64,000 nucleotides of DNA from a virus. The stretch covers positions 1 through 64,000 of the IMG/VR virus record IMGVR_UViG_3300008108_000011. The stretch is one strand, 5' to 3'. The position numbers and the translations under genes were made by a program. Numbering within the stretch: position 1 is the first letter of the stretch; each line of letters starts with the position of its first letter. The notes beneath the pieces are model-generated. The model saw only the letters and a list, made by a program, of their open reading frames with translations. It was not told the DNA's origin and did not search any database. Positions 37,620-46,986 of the stretch are shown here, piece by piece.

Positions 37620-40331
37620 ATGTCTTTTGGAACCGAAAGCTCAGCATCAGTAGGAGGTCAATCCCTCGCAGGTTTCATAGTATCTAAAGCAACTCAGTCT
37701 CGTAAGGATGCGAGAAAAGAGGATAGAAAACAATCGCGCAGAAAAAAGAAAGAAGAACAAACAAAAAAAGAAAACAAACAACAAGAGAAGAAACAAAAAA
37801 TAGGAACTAAGTTACTTGGGAGTCTTCCTTCTTTAGGTAATCTTTTTTCATTTAAGAAACCAGAAACTAAAACTTCATCTCAGTCATCACAACCCAGATC
37901 TTCTGGTGGGGCAACTGGATTAGCAAAAATTCTTACGCAAGGATTTGGTTCTCTCACGGCTGATACGATGGGAGTTGCTTCTGGTCTCGCATCAGTTACG
38001 CAAGTTCTCAATAGTTCTTTAAGAGCACAATCTTTTACTGCAACTGGTGTTCAAACTATTGCTAGTATTCTTTCAGATCAAGTAGAGAATCAAGGATCTA
38101 TATTATCAACTGTTAAATCATTGAAAACTGGTGGTAGATCTTCAGGAACTGGATCAAGTATGTTTGGATCCAGTAGATCATCAGGTGTAAAATCTGATAC
38201 TCTAACTGGATTTGTTTGGGAAAAAGTTAAAGATAAAGTTTTAGGGTTTTTATCTGGAGCTGCTGCTACTCAATTAGGAAAACTAAAAAATTTATTTAAA
38301 CCTAAAGGTGCTACATCAACTGCAAAACCTTCTCCTTCTCCAGGTGCATCTGCATTAAAACCAAAACCATTGGGAAGAATGACAGGTTCTTATGATAGAT
38401 TTTTACAAGGATCATCTAATTTTGGTGATAGATTAAGATTACTTCGTAGAGGTCAAATAGGTCCTGGTCAATTATTTACTAAAGGTGGTGTAGATTCCCT
38501 GGCAAAACCAACTGGGGGTGGGTTATTAAAATCTTTTAAATCTTTTGCAACACCGAAAAATTTGTTAACGGGAGTTAAAGGATTAGGTGTTGGATTGCTG
38601 GGTGATATGGCAGTAAATAAAATTGGAGAGGCAGTAGGCAATAAAGTAACAGAAGATTCTATCAGAAGAATTAGTTCCTTACCTCCAGAGAAAAAAGAAA
38701 AAGCGATCAAAGGTTTGCGTTCTGAATTAGAAAAAGAAAAATCATGGCAATCTGGATTTGGGGGAGCTTTTGATAACATCATTAACCTTGGTGGTATTTT
38801 AGGGGAAAGTTCCAGTCAAACAAAATCAGGTGGAATTGAGCGAATATTATCTGGATTAGGTGAAGAGAAAATGGCATCAGGTGGAGTGATGCTTGGTGAA
38901 GCAGGTAAAGAATCTGTCGTTGATTTAAATTCAAAAACTGGAAAAGATTTAGTTGGTAAACAGGGTGAAGATCCAGGCATGAAAGCATCAGCTGCCTCCA
39001 CTCTTGCTGTAGTTGATCAATTCATTAAAGGCATGGGTTCTTTAGGTGCTCCAGTAGCACAAGCACTCGGACCAGAAATTCAAAACCTTGCTAGAACTTT
39101 TGGTATGTCACAGGCATTACCAAACTTAAAAGTTGGTGGTGGTAAGTTTAAAGAAGATGGCGGTGCAAAAAAGACTAGAGAAGATTTCTTAAAAAATTTA
39201 ATAGCAGGTTCACTAGAATCACTCGATGCCAAGAAGAAAGAAGAGAAGAAGCAAGGGCAGGATAACAAACCTCAAACTACTAACGAACAACAGAATCAAT
39301 CAAACCCTTCTAATCCAGATACAGGATCAGGAACACAAAGAAATGTTGGTGCTGATGGAAAACCAATGGATGTTCATGATCCTAAGTCTTATGGTGCTGG
39401 TCGTCAGTCTGTTACCAAAGGAACTAACGAAGGTGTTGGTGTTTCGGATGTGGATACCAACCGCCAGACTGGGCAACTAGAAGCAAATCATGTGAACTTT
39501 AATCATGATGGAAAAGATTACAAAGTAAGAATCAATCCCAACAATGGAGATTATGAAGTCTTCCAATCTCGTGGGTATCTTGGAATGGTAGATAAAAAAA
39601 TAGATGTTGGCGGACCTCAAGGACCAAAGCCAGGTCAAGCGAACGAAGCACTGTTGAGAAAAGCACATGGTCAAGTTAGAGCATTCTTTATGAAGAACGC
39701 CCCACAGAAAGGATTGTCATTGAAGTACTTGAGTGAAGCGGAAGTTGATAAGAGCTCCACGGGTAATCAAAAACGAGGTGGAACAGTTAAGTCATATAAT
39801 AAAGGCGGCGTAGTTCAAAAACCTTGGTGGGATTTCATAGGAAATTTCATAGATACTCATCGCAATACCAAGTCAACTGATTATAAGAATCAAAATAATA
39901 ATCCTCTTGCCTCGATGGCAAAGCAAAGAGAGATGATGAAAGAGTTGGGTTATGAAGAAGGAGGAACGGTAAAAAGACCAACAATCAGAGAAGATGTAGA
40001 TGATATCAGAAGAATGATTGCTGCTTCAATGATGAGGCAACAGGATAGATATCTTCCTGGAGATAAAATACCAGTTGGAAATGATCTGATAACTAAATCA
40101 GTAACACCAAAGGTATCACCAGCATCCCCACCAACAAGTGCCACATCTAAAGAGGGTGAAGGTTTAAATTCTGCTGCGATTATTAATATAGTTGGTGCTG
40201 GGGGTGCGGGTATGACTATCCCATCATCGGCAGATGAGATGAATGAACAATCTACAGCAGAGTTTGTTTCAGATCCATGGCCAGGTGGTTTAGCATCTGT
40301 TCTTTGTGTATCATCACCTTGGGGGAATTAA
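37620..40331 (+). CDS. Tape-measure-like large tail protein
   Basis: This 903-residue protein has a very basic N-terminal stretch (about 28-70). Gly/Ser-rich helical sections follow, with KMASGGVMLGEAGKESVVDL (about 420), the motif common in tail-length and tape-measure proteins. A Gln/Asn-rich part comes next, then GGVVQKPWWDFIGNF (about 728). In T4 the hub/tape function is gp29; position before gp27 agrees. No enzymatic domain is visible. Confidence 0.68.
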   Translation: MSFGTESSASVGGQSLAGFIVSKATQSRKDARKEDRKQSRRKKKEEQTKKENKQQEKKQKIGTKLLGSLPSLGNLFSFKKPETKTSSQSSQPRSSGGATGLAKILTQGFGSLTADTMGVASGLASVTQVLNSSLRAQSFTATGVQTIASILSDQVENQGSILSTVKSLKTGGRSSGTGSSMFGSSRSSGVKSDTLTGFVWEKVKDKVLGFLSGAAATQLGKLKNLFKPKGATSTAKPSPSPGASALKPKPLGRMTGSYDRFLQGSSNFGDRLRLLRRGQIGPGQLFTKGGVDSLAKPTGGGLLKSFKSFATPKNLLTGVKGLGVGLLGDMAVNKIGEAVGNKVTEDSIRRISSLPPEKKEKAIKGLRSELEKEKSWQSGFGGAFDNIINLGGILGESSSQTKSGGIERILSGLGEEKMASGGVMLGEAGKESVVDLNSKTGKDLVGKQGEDPGMKASAASTLAVVDQFIKGMGSLGAPVAQALGPEIQNLARTFGMSQALPNLKVGGGKFKEDGGAKKTREDFLKNLIAGSLESLDAKKKEEKKQGQDNKPQTTNEQQNQSNPSNPDTGSGTQRNVGADGKPMDVHDPKSYGAGRQSVTKGTNEGVGVSDVDTNRQTGQLEANHVNFNHDGKDYKVRINPNNGDYEVFQSRGYLGMVDKKIDVGGPQGPKPGQANEALLRKAHGQVRAFFMKNAPQKGLSLKYLSEAEVDKSSTGNQKRGGTVKSYNKGGVVQKPWWDFIGNFIDTHRNTKSTDYKNQNNNPLASMAKQREMMKELGYEEGGTVKRPTIREDVDDIRRMIAASMMRQQDRYLPGDKIPVGNDLITKSVTPKVSPASPPTSATSKEGEGLNSAAIINIVGAGGAGMTIPSSADEMNEQSTAEFVSDPWPGGLASVLCVSSPWGN

Positions 40332-40334
40332 TAA

Positions 40335-41750
40335 ATGTCAGTAGATCTTAATGCTCACGTAAAGAACGTTGTTATTATTGATACAAACGGAGTCAAGCAT
40401 CCTTTAACTGGTAAGAATCCAGAAGCGCAATTAAATGCTATTAAAATATACGAGAGTATAGAATTGAATACTGTAGTTGCTGAATTAATGGTTGTTGACA
40501 CAGGAATTAACTTGATTGCTAGCGCACCTATCGTAGGCACAGAAACAGTTGAGATAGAACTAATAGCGCCTAATATTTCTGAAGAATCTTATAAGTGGAA
40601 GTTTGTAGTTTATGGGATTAGAAATAGAATAGTTTCTAAAAATATGCAAGTCTACATATTAGATTTGTTTTCTCCAGAAGCATTGAGAAATGAAACTTTA
40701 CGAATTGGAAAAGCTATATCAGGCACGGGCGACTCCATCGTTAGTCAAATCTTAAAGGATTACTTAGACACCGATAAAGATATATCATCGGAATCTTGTA
40801 AGTATAAAATGAAACAGATACCATCATTGAAAAGACCATTCGATGTTGTCTCATCAATGCTTCCTGAATGTGTATCTTCATCCGCTACAACTCCACTAGC
40901 CCCTCAACCATCTGCAACATCTTCTAAAGGTGGATCCACTAGTGCTTCTGGTGGTCAGACACAAGCTGCTACTAAAGAAACTGCAACTGTTGTTTCTGGT
41001 TCTGCTGGATACATGTTCTTTGAAACATATGATGGTTATGTTTTCAAATCTATAGATGCTTTAATACAAGAAAATCAAAACAAACACCCAGAATATGTTT
41101 ATGGTATGGCGCAAGATGATAATTCAAATGCACAAAAGAACTCTTATCTTATTTTGAATTATTCTTTTGGCAGTCAAGAAAATATTTTGAAAAAGATGCG
41201 TTATGGTGTTTACTCATCGATGATATCATTTTTCAATCCATCTAACTTAGAGTATGAAGAATACTTTTTTGATCTCAGTAAAGAATATCCTAGGATGGTT
41301 CACTTAGGAACTGATGAAGATATCCCAGAGACAATTAAAACTTTGGCAAAGTATCCTTCTAGAGTTATGTTACAATTTTTTGATCATGAAACATTCCATG
41401 ACGCAGATACAATTGCTGATCCACAGAAGGCTGGTGCTAGTGGAGGAACACAATACCCAGACTTCAGGAAGCAATGGATGGCTCAATCGATGAGCAGGCA
41501 TATGATTTTGAATAACCAGATACTAAATATCACTATACCTATTAATTTCGGAATTAGAGCTGGCGATAAACTGAACGTTAAGTTACCTAACCAATCAGTC
41601 TCCTCTAAAAGAGAAGAAGAAAAATATGATTTAGTGAACAGTGGTTTGTATCTAGTTAAGAAAATTTCTTATGATATAACTAGAGACTCTTCTAAGGGAT
41701 TGATCGCAGTTTGTAATTTGGAACTTATTAGAGATAATTTAGGGAGTTAG
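40335..41750 (+). CDS. gp27: Baseplate hub protein gp27
   Basis: This 471-residue protein has the gp27-like order: N-terminal beta domain (MVVDTGINLIASAPIVGTE, then YKWKFVVYGIRNR), QVYILDLFSPEALRNE, and MFFETYDGYVFKSIDALI. The late part has NITIPINFGIRAGDKLNVKL. A Ser/Thr/Pro-rich insert near residues 185-220 is unusual. gp27 forms the ring under the tail tube that holds gp5. Confidence 0.87.
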   Translation: MSVDLNAHVKNVVIIDTNGVKHPLTGKNPEAQLNAIKIYESIELNTVVAELMVVDTGINLIASAPIVGTETVEIELIAPNISEESYKWKFVVYGIRNRIVSKNMQVYILDLFSPEALRNETLRIGKAISGTGDSIVSQILKDYLDTDKDISSESCKYKMKQIPSLKRPFDVVSSMLPECVSSSATTPLAPQPSATSSKGGSTSASGGQTQAATKETATVVSGSAGYMFFETYDGYVFKSIDALIQENQNKHPEYVYGMAQDDNSNAQKNSYLILNYSFGSQENILKKMRYGVYSSMISFFNPSNLEYEEYFFDLSKEYPRMVHLGTDEDIPETIKTLAKYPSRVMLQFFDHETFHDADTIADPQKAGASGGTQYPDFRKQWMAQSMSRHMILNNQILNITIPINFGIRAGDKLNVKLPNQSVSSKREEEKYDLVNSGLYLVKKISYDITRDSSKGLIAVCNLELIRDNLGS

Positions 41751-41752
41751 TA

Positions 41753-41965
41753 ATGGAAAACATTCAAAAACATATAGAACACGATAAGAGAATCTTAGAT
41801 GATCCTCTATCTTCTTCTCAATCAAGAAGACATGCTGAAGAAGAACTGGAATCTTTGGAAGCATATCATTCTCGTCACCCAGAAGATGATCATGATCCAT
41901 CGCCATTGGAATTATACTGTGACGAAAATCCAAATGCTTTAGAGTGTAGAATTTACGACAACTAA
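41753..41965 (+). CDS. cp12: CP12-like small protein
   Basis: The 70-residue product ends with the CP12 signature: a HPEDDHDPSPLELYCDENPN stretch then LECRIYDN, with Cys56 and Cys65 as the C-terminal redox pair. The N-terminal cysteine pair of full CP12 is absent, as in other phage versions. CP12 binds GAPDH and phosphoribulokinase and slows the Calvin cycle, sending carbon and NADPH to the pentose phosphate route. Here it sits between gp27 and gp5, an unexpected place that would give late expression. Confidence 0.72.
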   Translation: MENIQKHIEHDKRILDDPLSSSQSRRHAEEELESLEAYHSRHPEDDHDPSPLELYCDENPNALECRIYDN

Positions 41966-41967
41966 TT

Positions 41968-44622
41968 ATGTTGCTACCCGAATTAAATTTACCAGTAGGT
42001 TTTGCTGGCAAAGATGGTTTCTATTGGTGGATAGGTCAGATCGAAACAGATGTAGACAAAAAGTTCTCCAATAGATATAAAGTAAGAATTGTTGGGCAGC
42101 ATGTTAAGAGTTGCACTGCTGTTTCCGTTGAGGATTTACCTTGGGCGGTAGTTATGCTGCCTGTAACTGCTCCTTCATCGGAAGGTAATAGTTCATATCA
42201 TCCAGCAAGATTACAGAAAGGAGATTGGGTAGTAGGTTTCTTTTTAGATGGTGCTGAAGGTCAACACCCTGTTATCATGGGTAGTTTCCAGAAGGTAACC
42301 AAGTCAACAACTAATACATCATTATCAAATAATAATTCTACTGCAGAGTGTCTGGCATTCACAAGATATGTTCCAGATACTAATCCTAAAATGACTGTTC
42401 CAGAAGGCAGTCAGGATGCAACTGCTAGACCAGGAATTAAAAACGGAGAAGGATCTGGATCATCAACCATTTTAAATGCTACAAATGATCAGCAATCTGG
42501 AACTAATCCACATGGAAGATATGCATGTGTTTTGATTGCAGATCCTACATGTGAAGATACATCATCATCTCAATCTAAATTTGAGCAAACCCTATCAGAA
42601 TTTTTTGGAGCAGTTTCTAAAAATGGTGGGCAGTTAGGAACTCAGATGTTGAGCAGTGTCACTGGAAAACTCTACGATTATACTGGTGCTGCTGGTGGAT
42701 ATATTAGAAGAGTATTTGGATTAGCGAGAACTTATATTAAAGCTGGAAAGTTTCAACTGCTTGCTTTGATAAAGAAGGGAGTGCAAACTTTAATATCATT
42801 CTGTTTAGGAATACCTATCCCAACATCAAATCCTAAAGATGGCAAAGCAGTTAAATTAAAAAATCAAGGTATATTAAGTAAACTATTCCAGTGGTTGAAT
42901 GAACAACTCGGATTGATTAATTGTGCCATTGCAGGATTAGAAGATAGACTTCTAGATTTTTTAACAAACTTAATTTATGGTTTACTTACGGAAGTTGTAT
43001 CTGCTGCAACTTGTAAGATAGAACAGATTGTATCTCAAATTATTAATGAGATTGAAAGTTTTCTTACCGACGCAATAAGTGCAATTCTAGGACCTCTACA
43101 AGCTATCTTAGGAATTATTGCTAGCCCACTTAATATCTTGGGAGCAATTCTACAATACATATTCACACTGTTTGGTATCTCCTGCACAGGACCAGATAAA
43201 AAATGTAAGAAACCAGAACAGTCTCAGTTTTGCACTGGAGCTGCTAATAATAAGAAACCAGGGGAAGATGATTTCGCAGCACTAGATAAATTAATTGCTG
43301 ATGTTGCTGCAGGTGGTCAAGCAGATTTACAAACAAGTTGCACAGATTACACTACATTGCCTTGCCCAGCAGTCACAACAGCAAATGTATACGGCGGAGA
43401 ACCAGGAGACGGTTCTGGTGATCCAGAAACACCACCGCCAGATGTAGAAGATCCTTTCGATAATTTCTTTGATTCATTTAATCCGCCAACTGATGACGGT
43501 AATAGAGATGGATCAGATGATATTGACGAAGAGGTTGATGCGATACCAGTTAATGCGGCAGTTAATAGCACAGTTGGTTTAAGATTAACTAGCAACTCAA
43601 GGTATAGAATTGCATTAGCACAAAGAAGTGATTATACATGGAGGGGAACTTTAAACATCAACTTATCATCTACTTCTTCTGAAGTTAGAACGCAAGATAG
43701 ATACGAAGTTGATGTCGTTTCAGTTATACCACAGACAGAGACTAATATTATAACATATTCATTGACTGCTGACAAGACAAGAGTTAGACAAAGTGAAACA
43801 ATTTCATTTACATTAAGATTATTAAGTGGATCTGTTCCAGATGGAACAGTATTTAATTATTTTATGTTTGGTTTTATTCAAGCATCTGATTTTGCTAATG
43901 GAATAAACACAGGAAGAATGACAATGATTGACGGTGTTGCTACTGCAAACATAACAATCTCTTCACAAATAAGTATAGCAGATGAAGAAGAAGTGCTATT
44001 CAGTGTGACAGAAGCTGGTTTGTCTAGGCAGTTTATCATCTACAATCAGAATCCCGTAGTAACTACACCAACAGAACCACCTAGATCATTTGTTCCTCCC
44101 ACTTTAGGAATACCTGAAGTTGATGGGGAGGGTAGGATCATATACATACCTATCGTTGACCCAGGAGATCCATATGTAAGACCTCCATTTATTAATATAG
44201 CAGGAACTGGTAGTGGTGCTTCTGCTACTGCACTTTTAGATGATAGTGGTAGGTTGACGAAGATAAAGATAGAAAGACCTGGAAGGAATTATGTTCCAAA
44301 CAAATCTAACAAAACTAGTTGTGTAATAGATGGGTTTGTTGTCATTAGACCTGGATCTGGATACACATCAGAACCAACTGTAACTGTAAATGGAGAGCAA
44401 GGAATTGCCAGAGCAATTATAAGAGATGGATTTGTAGTTGATCTTGAAGTAATAAATAAGACGAAAACCTATGAAGATTTCCCTGCTGTCAGAGTGTTTG
44501 GTGGTGGTGGATCAGGAACCAGAGTTATTTCGTCGCTCTCTTGTTTAGAAAGAGAAACATACGAAGAGTTTGCATTATCTGTTGCTCCATCTGGAGAAGC
44601 ACAAGTAATCGATTGCCCATAA
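41968..44622 (+). CDS. gp5: gp5-like baseplate hub (OB domain, no lysozyme domain seen)
   Basis: Residues 1-110 of this 884-residue protein match the gp5/VgrG OB-fold start: FYWWIGQIETDVDKKFSNRY, KVRIVGQHV, LPWAVVMLPV, LQKGDWVVGFFLDGAEGQ and PVIMGSF. The middle has helical, membrane-like segments (about 250-400). The rest is acidic and beta-rich. I find no T4-type lysozyme domain and no triple-helix needle. The needle may be the next gene, and the wall-cutting enzymes may be the M23 and transglycosylase proteins upstream. Confidence 0.78.
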   Translation: MLLPELNLPVGFAGKDGFYWWIGQIETDVDKKFSNRYKVRIVGQHVKSCTAVSVEDLPWAVVMLPVTAPSSEGNSSYHPARLQKGDWVVGFFLDGAEGQHPVIMGSFQKVTKSTTNTSLSNNNSTAECLAFTRYVPDTNPKMTVPEGSQDATARPGIKNGEGSGSSTILNATNDQQSGTNPHGRYACVLIADPTCEDTSSSQSKFEQTLSEFFGAVSKNGGQLGTQMLSSVTGKLYDYTGAAGGYIRRVFGLARTYIKAGKFQLLALIKKGVQTLISFCLGIPIPTSNPKDGKAVKLKNQGILSKLFQWLNEQLGLINCAIAGLEDRLLDFLTNLIYGLLTEVVSAATCKIEQIVSQIINEIESFLTDAISAILGPLQAILGIIASPLNILGAILQYIFTLFGISCTGPDKKCKKPEQSQFCTGAANNKKPGEDDFAALDKLIADVAAGGQADLQTSCTDYTTLPCPAVTTANVYGGEPGDGSGDPETPPPDVEDPFDNFFDSFNPPTDDGNRDGSDDIDEEVDAIPVNAAVNSTVGLRLTSNSRYRIALAQRSDYTWRGTLNINLSSTSSEVRTQDRYEVDVVSVIPQTETNIITYSLTADKTRVRQSETISFTLRLLSGSVPDGTVFNYFMFGFIQASDFANGINTGRMTMIDGVATANITISSQISIADEEEVLFSVTEAGLSRQFIIYNQNPVVTTPTEPPRSFVPPTLGIPEVDGEGRIIYIPIVDPGDPYVRPPFINIAGTGSGASATALLDDSGRLTKIKIERPGRNYVPNKSNKTSCVIDGFVVIRPGSGYTSEPTVTVNGEQGIARAIIRDGFVVDLEVINKTKTYEDFPAVRVFGGGGSGTRVISSLSCLERETYEEFALSVAPSGEAQVIDCP

Positions 44623-44628
44623 AAAATC

Positions 44629-46158
44629 ATGGCAAAAAGTTGGCTAGAACTACAAGAGAATTTAAGAACTGGAGCGGCAAAACTACCTAACCCAGTTCCT
44701 AATAGTAGTTGTGGGGTATCTGAAAATCAAACAGCACAAACAGATATACTTGGATTGCCTAATCTAGGTGAACTTACCCAACCAGTTAATGATTTCCTTT
44801 CTGGTGTTCAGGGTGAGATAGATCAGTTCGGTGCTGATGTCATGGGAGTGCTTCAAGATATTGGAGCATTTATTCCACCCGAATTACAGGGATCTGGTGG
44901 CAGCAACTCGACAACAGAAGACGGAAAATCTAAAGTTGCGGCTGTATCAAGTTTAAATCATACCATTCTAGCAAATGGCGAAGTAACAGTAACTGATGGT
45001 AGTGATTCTGATACTGGTGATAGTTTTTATTCTATAGTAACTAGTTCTGGTGGTGGAATAACATTAGATACTGATGGCAGTGTTATTTTAACAGCTGGAA
45101 AAAATCCATCTTCAGATCCAAAAACAGGAAGAGTAGATATAATTGCACAGGGAGCTGGCGTGCAAAAGTATGGTGAGTTTCTTGCCATAGAAGTTAATAA
45201 TGATAATGAGGCATTGTCAGCGGAAAATCCTTCAGTTAAAGGAGCTGCATTTTCTATTGTAGTTCATGGAAACGTTGAAATTCAATCAACATCTGGTGAT
45301 GTTAAAGTAGGTGGAAAAAATATTGTATTTTCTGCATCTGATTCTATCGAATTAAATGGAGCAGATATTAAATTATATGCTGGATCATCCAGCACAACTA
45401 CTGGTGGATCTTCTGGTAAAGCGAAAGAAGAACAAGGTGGAATCATAGAACTGAAGTGTGGATTATTAAAGAATTCTAGTGCCGCTCAACAAAATATTGA
45501 AGGTGGAACATATAACAAGGTAGATGGTGAGAAGTTTATCACCACTACTAATTCACAGGGTAACGTGACTATCGAATCCACAGGAACTCTTAATATTAAG
45601 AGTGGTGGAGACATGATAGAAGAAATTGGAGGAAGGAAACTTACTACCGTATTTGCTGCTCTCCCTGGAGTTAGCTTGGGTGGGGGGTTGATACCACCTA
45701 GACCACAAGTATTGGGAGTTTCCGCTGGATATTATATCACAAATAAGTATCCTATCATTCCTGCAGGAGGAACCTCAGCAGAAATTCCTCCTCTAGTTCA
45801 CATTGATTCAAATGTCAGTGCAGGTGGTCATGGATTCACTGTGGAAGCACCTATGGGCAACATAGGATTATACAGTAGATTTGGTAGCGTTGGTATGGCA
45901 ACCGATTTTTCTGCTTTTGCTGATATAACTCCACCTGGATTTGTTGGGGCAACTGTTCCTAAACCATTACTTCAATTAAAATCTCCTGGTGCATACATAA
46001 CAGCACTCGATAATTTAAGTATGGGTGCAAAAATTAACACCAGTCTATTCGCTGGTCCTATTCCTACAGGAGGAACACCACCTATCGATGACTCTATCAA
46101 TATTACTCCTGGAACTATCAGAGTATCTGCATTAAAGGGTGGTATTTTCTTAAACTAA
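44629..46158 (+). CDS. Baseplate spike / beta-helix needle-like protein
   Basis: This 509-residue protein has repeated short beta strands (GGGITLDTDGSVILTAG; VEIQSTSGDVKVGGKNIVF; SIELNGADIKLYAG; NVTIESTGTLNIKSGG). This pattern resembles the beta-helix of gp5 C-terminal needles and VgrG. A conserved N-terminus (MAKSWLELQENLRTGAAKLP) precedes it. It starts six bases after the gp5-like gene and probably completes the cell-puncturing tip. Confidence 0.65.
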   Translation: MAKSWLELQENLRTGAAKLPNPVPNSSCGVSENQTAQTDILGLPNLGELTQPVNDFLSGVQGEIDQFGADVMGVLQDIGAFIPPELQGSGGSNSTTEDGKSKVAAVSSLNHTILANGEVTVTDGSDSDTGDSFYSIVTSSGGGITLDTDGSVILTAGKNPSSDPKTGRVDIIAQGAGVQKYGEFLAIEVNNDNEALSAENPSVKGAAFSIVVHGNVEIQSTSGDVKVGGKNIVFSASDSIELNGADIKLYAGSSSTTTGGSSGKAKEEQGGIIELKCGLLKNSSAAQQNIEGGTYNKVDGEKFITTTNSQGNVTIESTGTLNIKSGGDMIEEIGGRKLTTVFAALPGVSLGGGLIPPRPQVLGVSAGYYITNKYPIIPAGGTSAEIPPLVHIDSNVSAGGHGFTVEAPMGNIGLYSRFGSVGMATDFSAFADITPPGFVGATVPKPLLQLKSPGAYITALDNLSMGAKINTSLFAGPIPTGGTPPIDDSINITPGTIRVSALKGGIFLN

Positions 46159-46238
46159 TAGTCATTTCAAAATTGACCTCCAATTACCAAAAGGTCGCAA
46201 AAAAAATCTCGGCAAATTTTTGGTCAAAAAAGTCGAGC

Positions 46239-46267
46239 TTGACAAAACCCCTAAATACCGCTAAACT
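46239..46267 (+). promoter_or_regulatory. Sigma70 promoter for the second tRNA group
   Basis: TTGACA at 46239-46244 and TAAACT at 46262-46267 are 17 bases apart. CTAAATA inside the spacer is late-box-like. Confidence 0.65.
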
Positions 46268-46297
46268 AGCAATGTGGCGCTTTGAGAATCGAATTTT

Positions 46298-46486
46298 ATG
46301 AATCTCCAAAATCCTTCTGAACCAGCTCTTGACAAGATTACGGTTGACCTCTATAATAAGAAGGTAATCATCCGAGGTGAACATGGAACGACTCTTACCT
46401 TTCGATGTGCCACAATTAACGAGTTAGTTGAATTAAAGGAAAAATGTGGTAAACTGTTGAAGACAGATAACTTCATTTATCGCTGA
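46298..46486 (+). CDS. Small protein, unknown function
   Basis: The 62-residue product is beta then helix (KITVDLYNKKVIIRG, INELVELKEKCGKLL). It ends one base before tRNA-Met begins. No family recognised. Confidence 0.65.
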   Translation: MNLQNPSEPALDKITVDLYNKKVIIRGEHGTTLTFRCATINELVELKEKCGKLLKTDNFIYR

Positions 46487-46559
46487 GCTCCTTTAGCAAT
46501 CTGGCGAATGCACCGAACTCATAATTCGGCTAAGGTGGGTTCGATCCCCTCAAGGAGCA
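46487..46559 (+). tRNA. tRNA-Met (CAT), elongator-like
   Basis: Acceptor GCTCCTT/AAGGAGC is fully paired. The anticodon stem CCGAA/TTCGG has loop CTCATAA (CAT). T stem GTGGG/CCCTC has one T-T mismatch. It is the third CAT tRNA in the window. Confidence 0.85.
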
Positions 46560-46560
46560 C

Positions 46561-46589
46561 TTGACAGTCATTACGGCACCTGCTATAAT
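46561..46589 (+). promoter_or_regulatory. Consensus sigma70 promoter for tRNA-Leu
   Basis: TTGACA at 46561-46566 and TATAAT at 46584-46589 are exactly 17 bases apart, 14 bases before tRNA-Leu. Confidence 0.85.
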
Positions 46590-46603
46590 ACTGTCATCAT
46601 CAC

Positions 46604-46687
46604 GGGGCGGTGGTGGAATCGGTAGACACACCAGACTTAAAATCTGTTGGGGGCAACCCCGTGGGAGTTCAAGTCTCCCTCGCCCTA
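46604..46687 (+). tRNA. tRNA-Leu (TAA)
   Basis: Acceptor GGGGCGG/TCGCCCT, anticodon stem CCAGA/TCTGT with loop CTTAAAA (anticodon TAA) and a long variable arm are present. It reads TTA, a frequent codon in this genome. Confidence 0.94.
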
Positions 46688-46689
46688 TT

Positions 46690-46713
46690 TCCCACTAAAT
46701 AATTTGTAGTGGG
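46690..46713 (+). promoter_or_regulatory. Hairpin with late-box-like sequence
   Basis: CCCACTA and TAGTGGG pair over seven bases around AATAATTTG. CTAAATA inside it resembles a late box. It directly precedes the next gene and could end the tRNA transcript. Confidence 0.45.
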
Positions 46714-46719
46714 AATGTT

Positions 46720-46986
46720 ATGAAATACACATTATCACAAGCATATGTCTTCTACATGGGAGAAGTTGTGCGAATGTATTTCATACAAAATCTTCCATAT
46801 ACGTTTGATGAGTTACCTCAAATAATCCAAGATCATCCTTCTGTTCAAACAGAAGCACTTAGTCATCGTGATTATGATGATGAAGATCTTTACAGAGTTT
46901 CAAATTATCTTATAATGGAAGAAATGCATCCTTTGATGTTTGACTTAGAAATCGAAAATCCTGAATTGTTACCTAAAGATGATTGA
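46720..46986 (+). CDS. Small acidic protein, unknown function
   Basis: The 88-residue product is acidic and rich in Tyr, Met and His (MKYTLSQAYVFYMGEVVRMY). It overlaps the CpeT gene by eight bases. No family recognised. Confidence 0.66.
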   Translation: MKYTLSQAYVFYMGEVVRMYFIQNLPYTFDELPQIIQDHPSVQTEALSHRDYDDEDLYRVSNYLIMEEMHPLMFDLEIENPELLPKDD

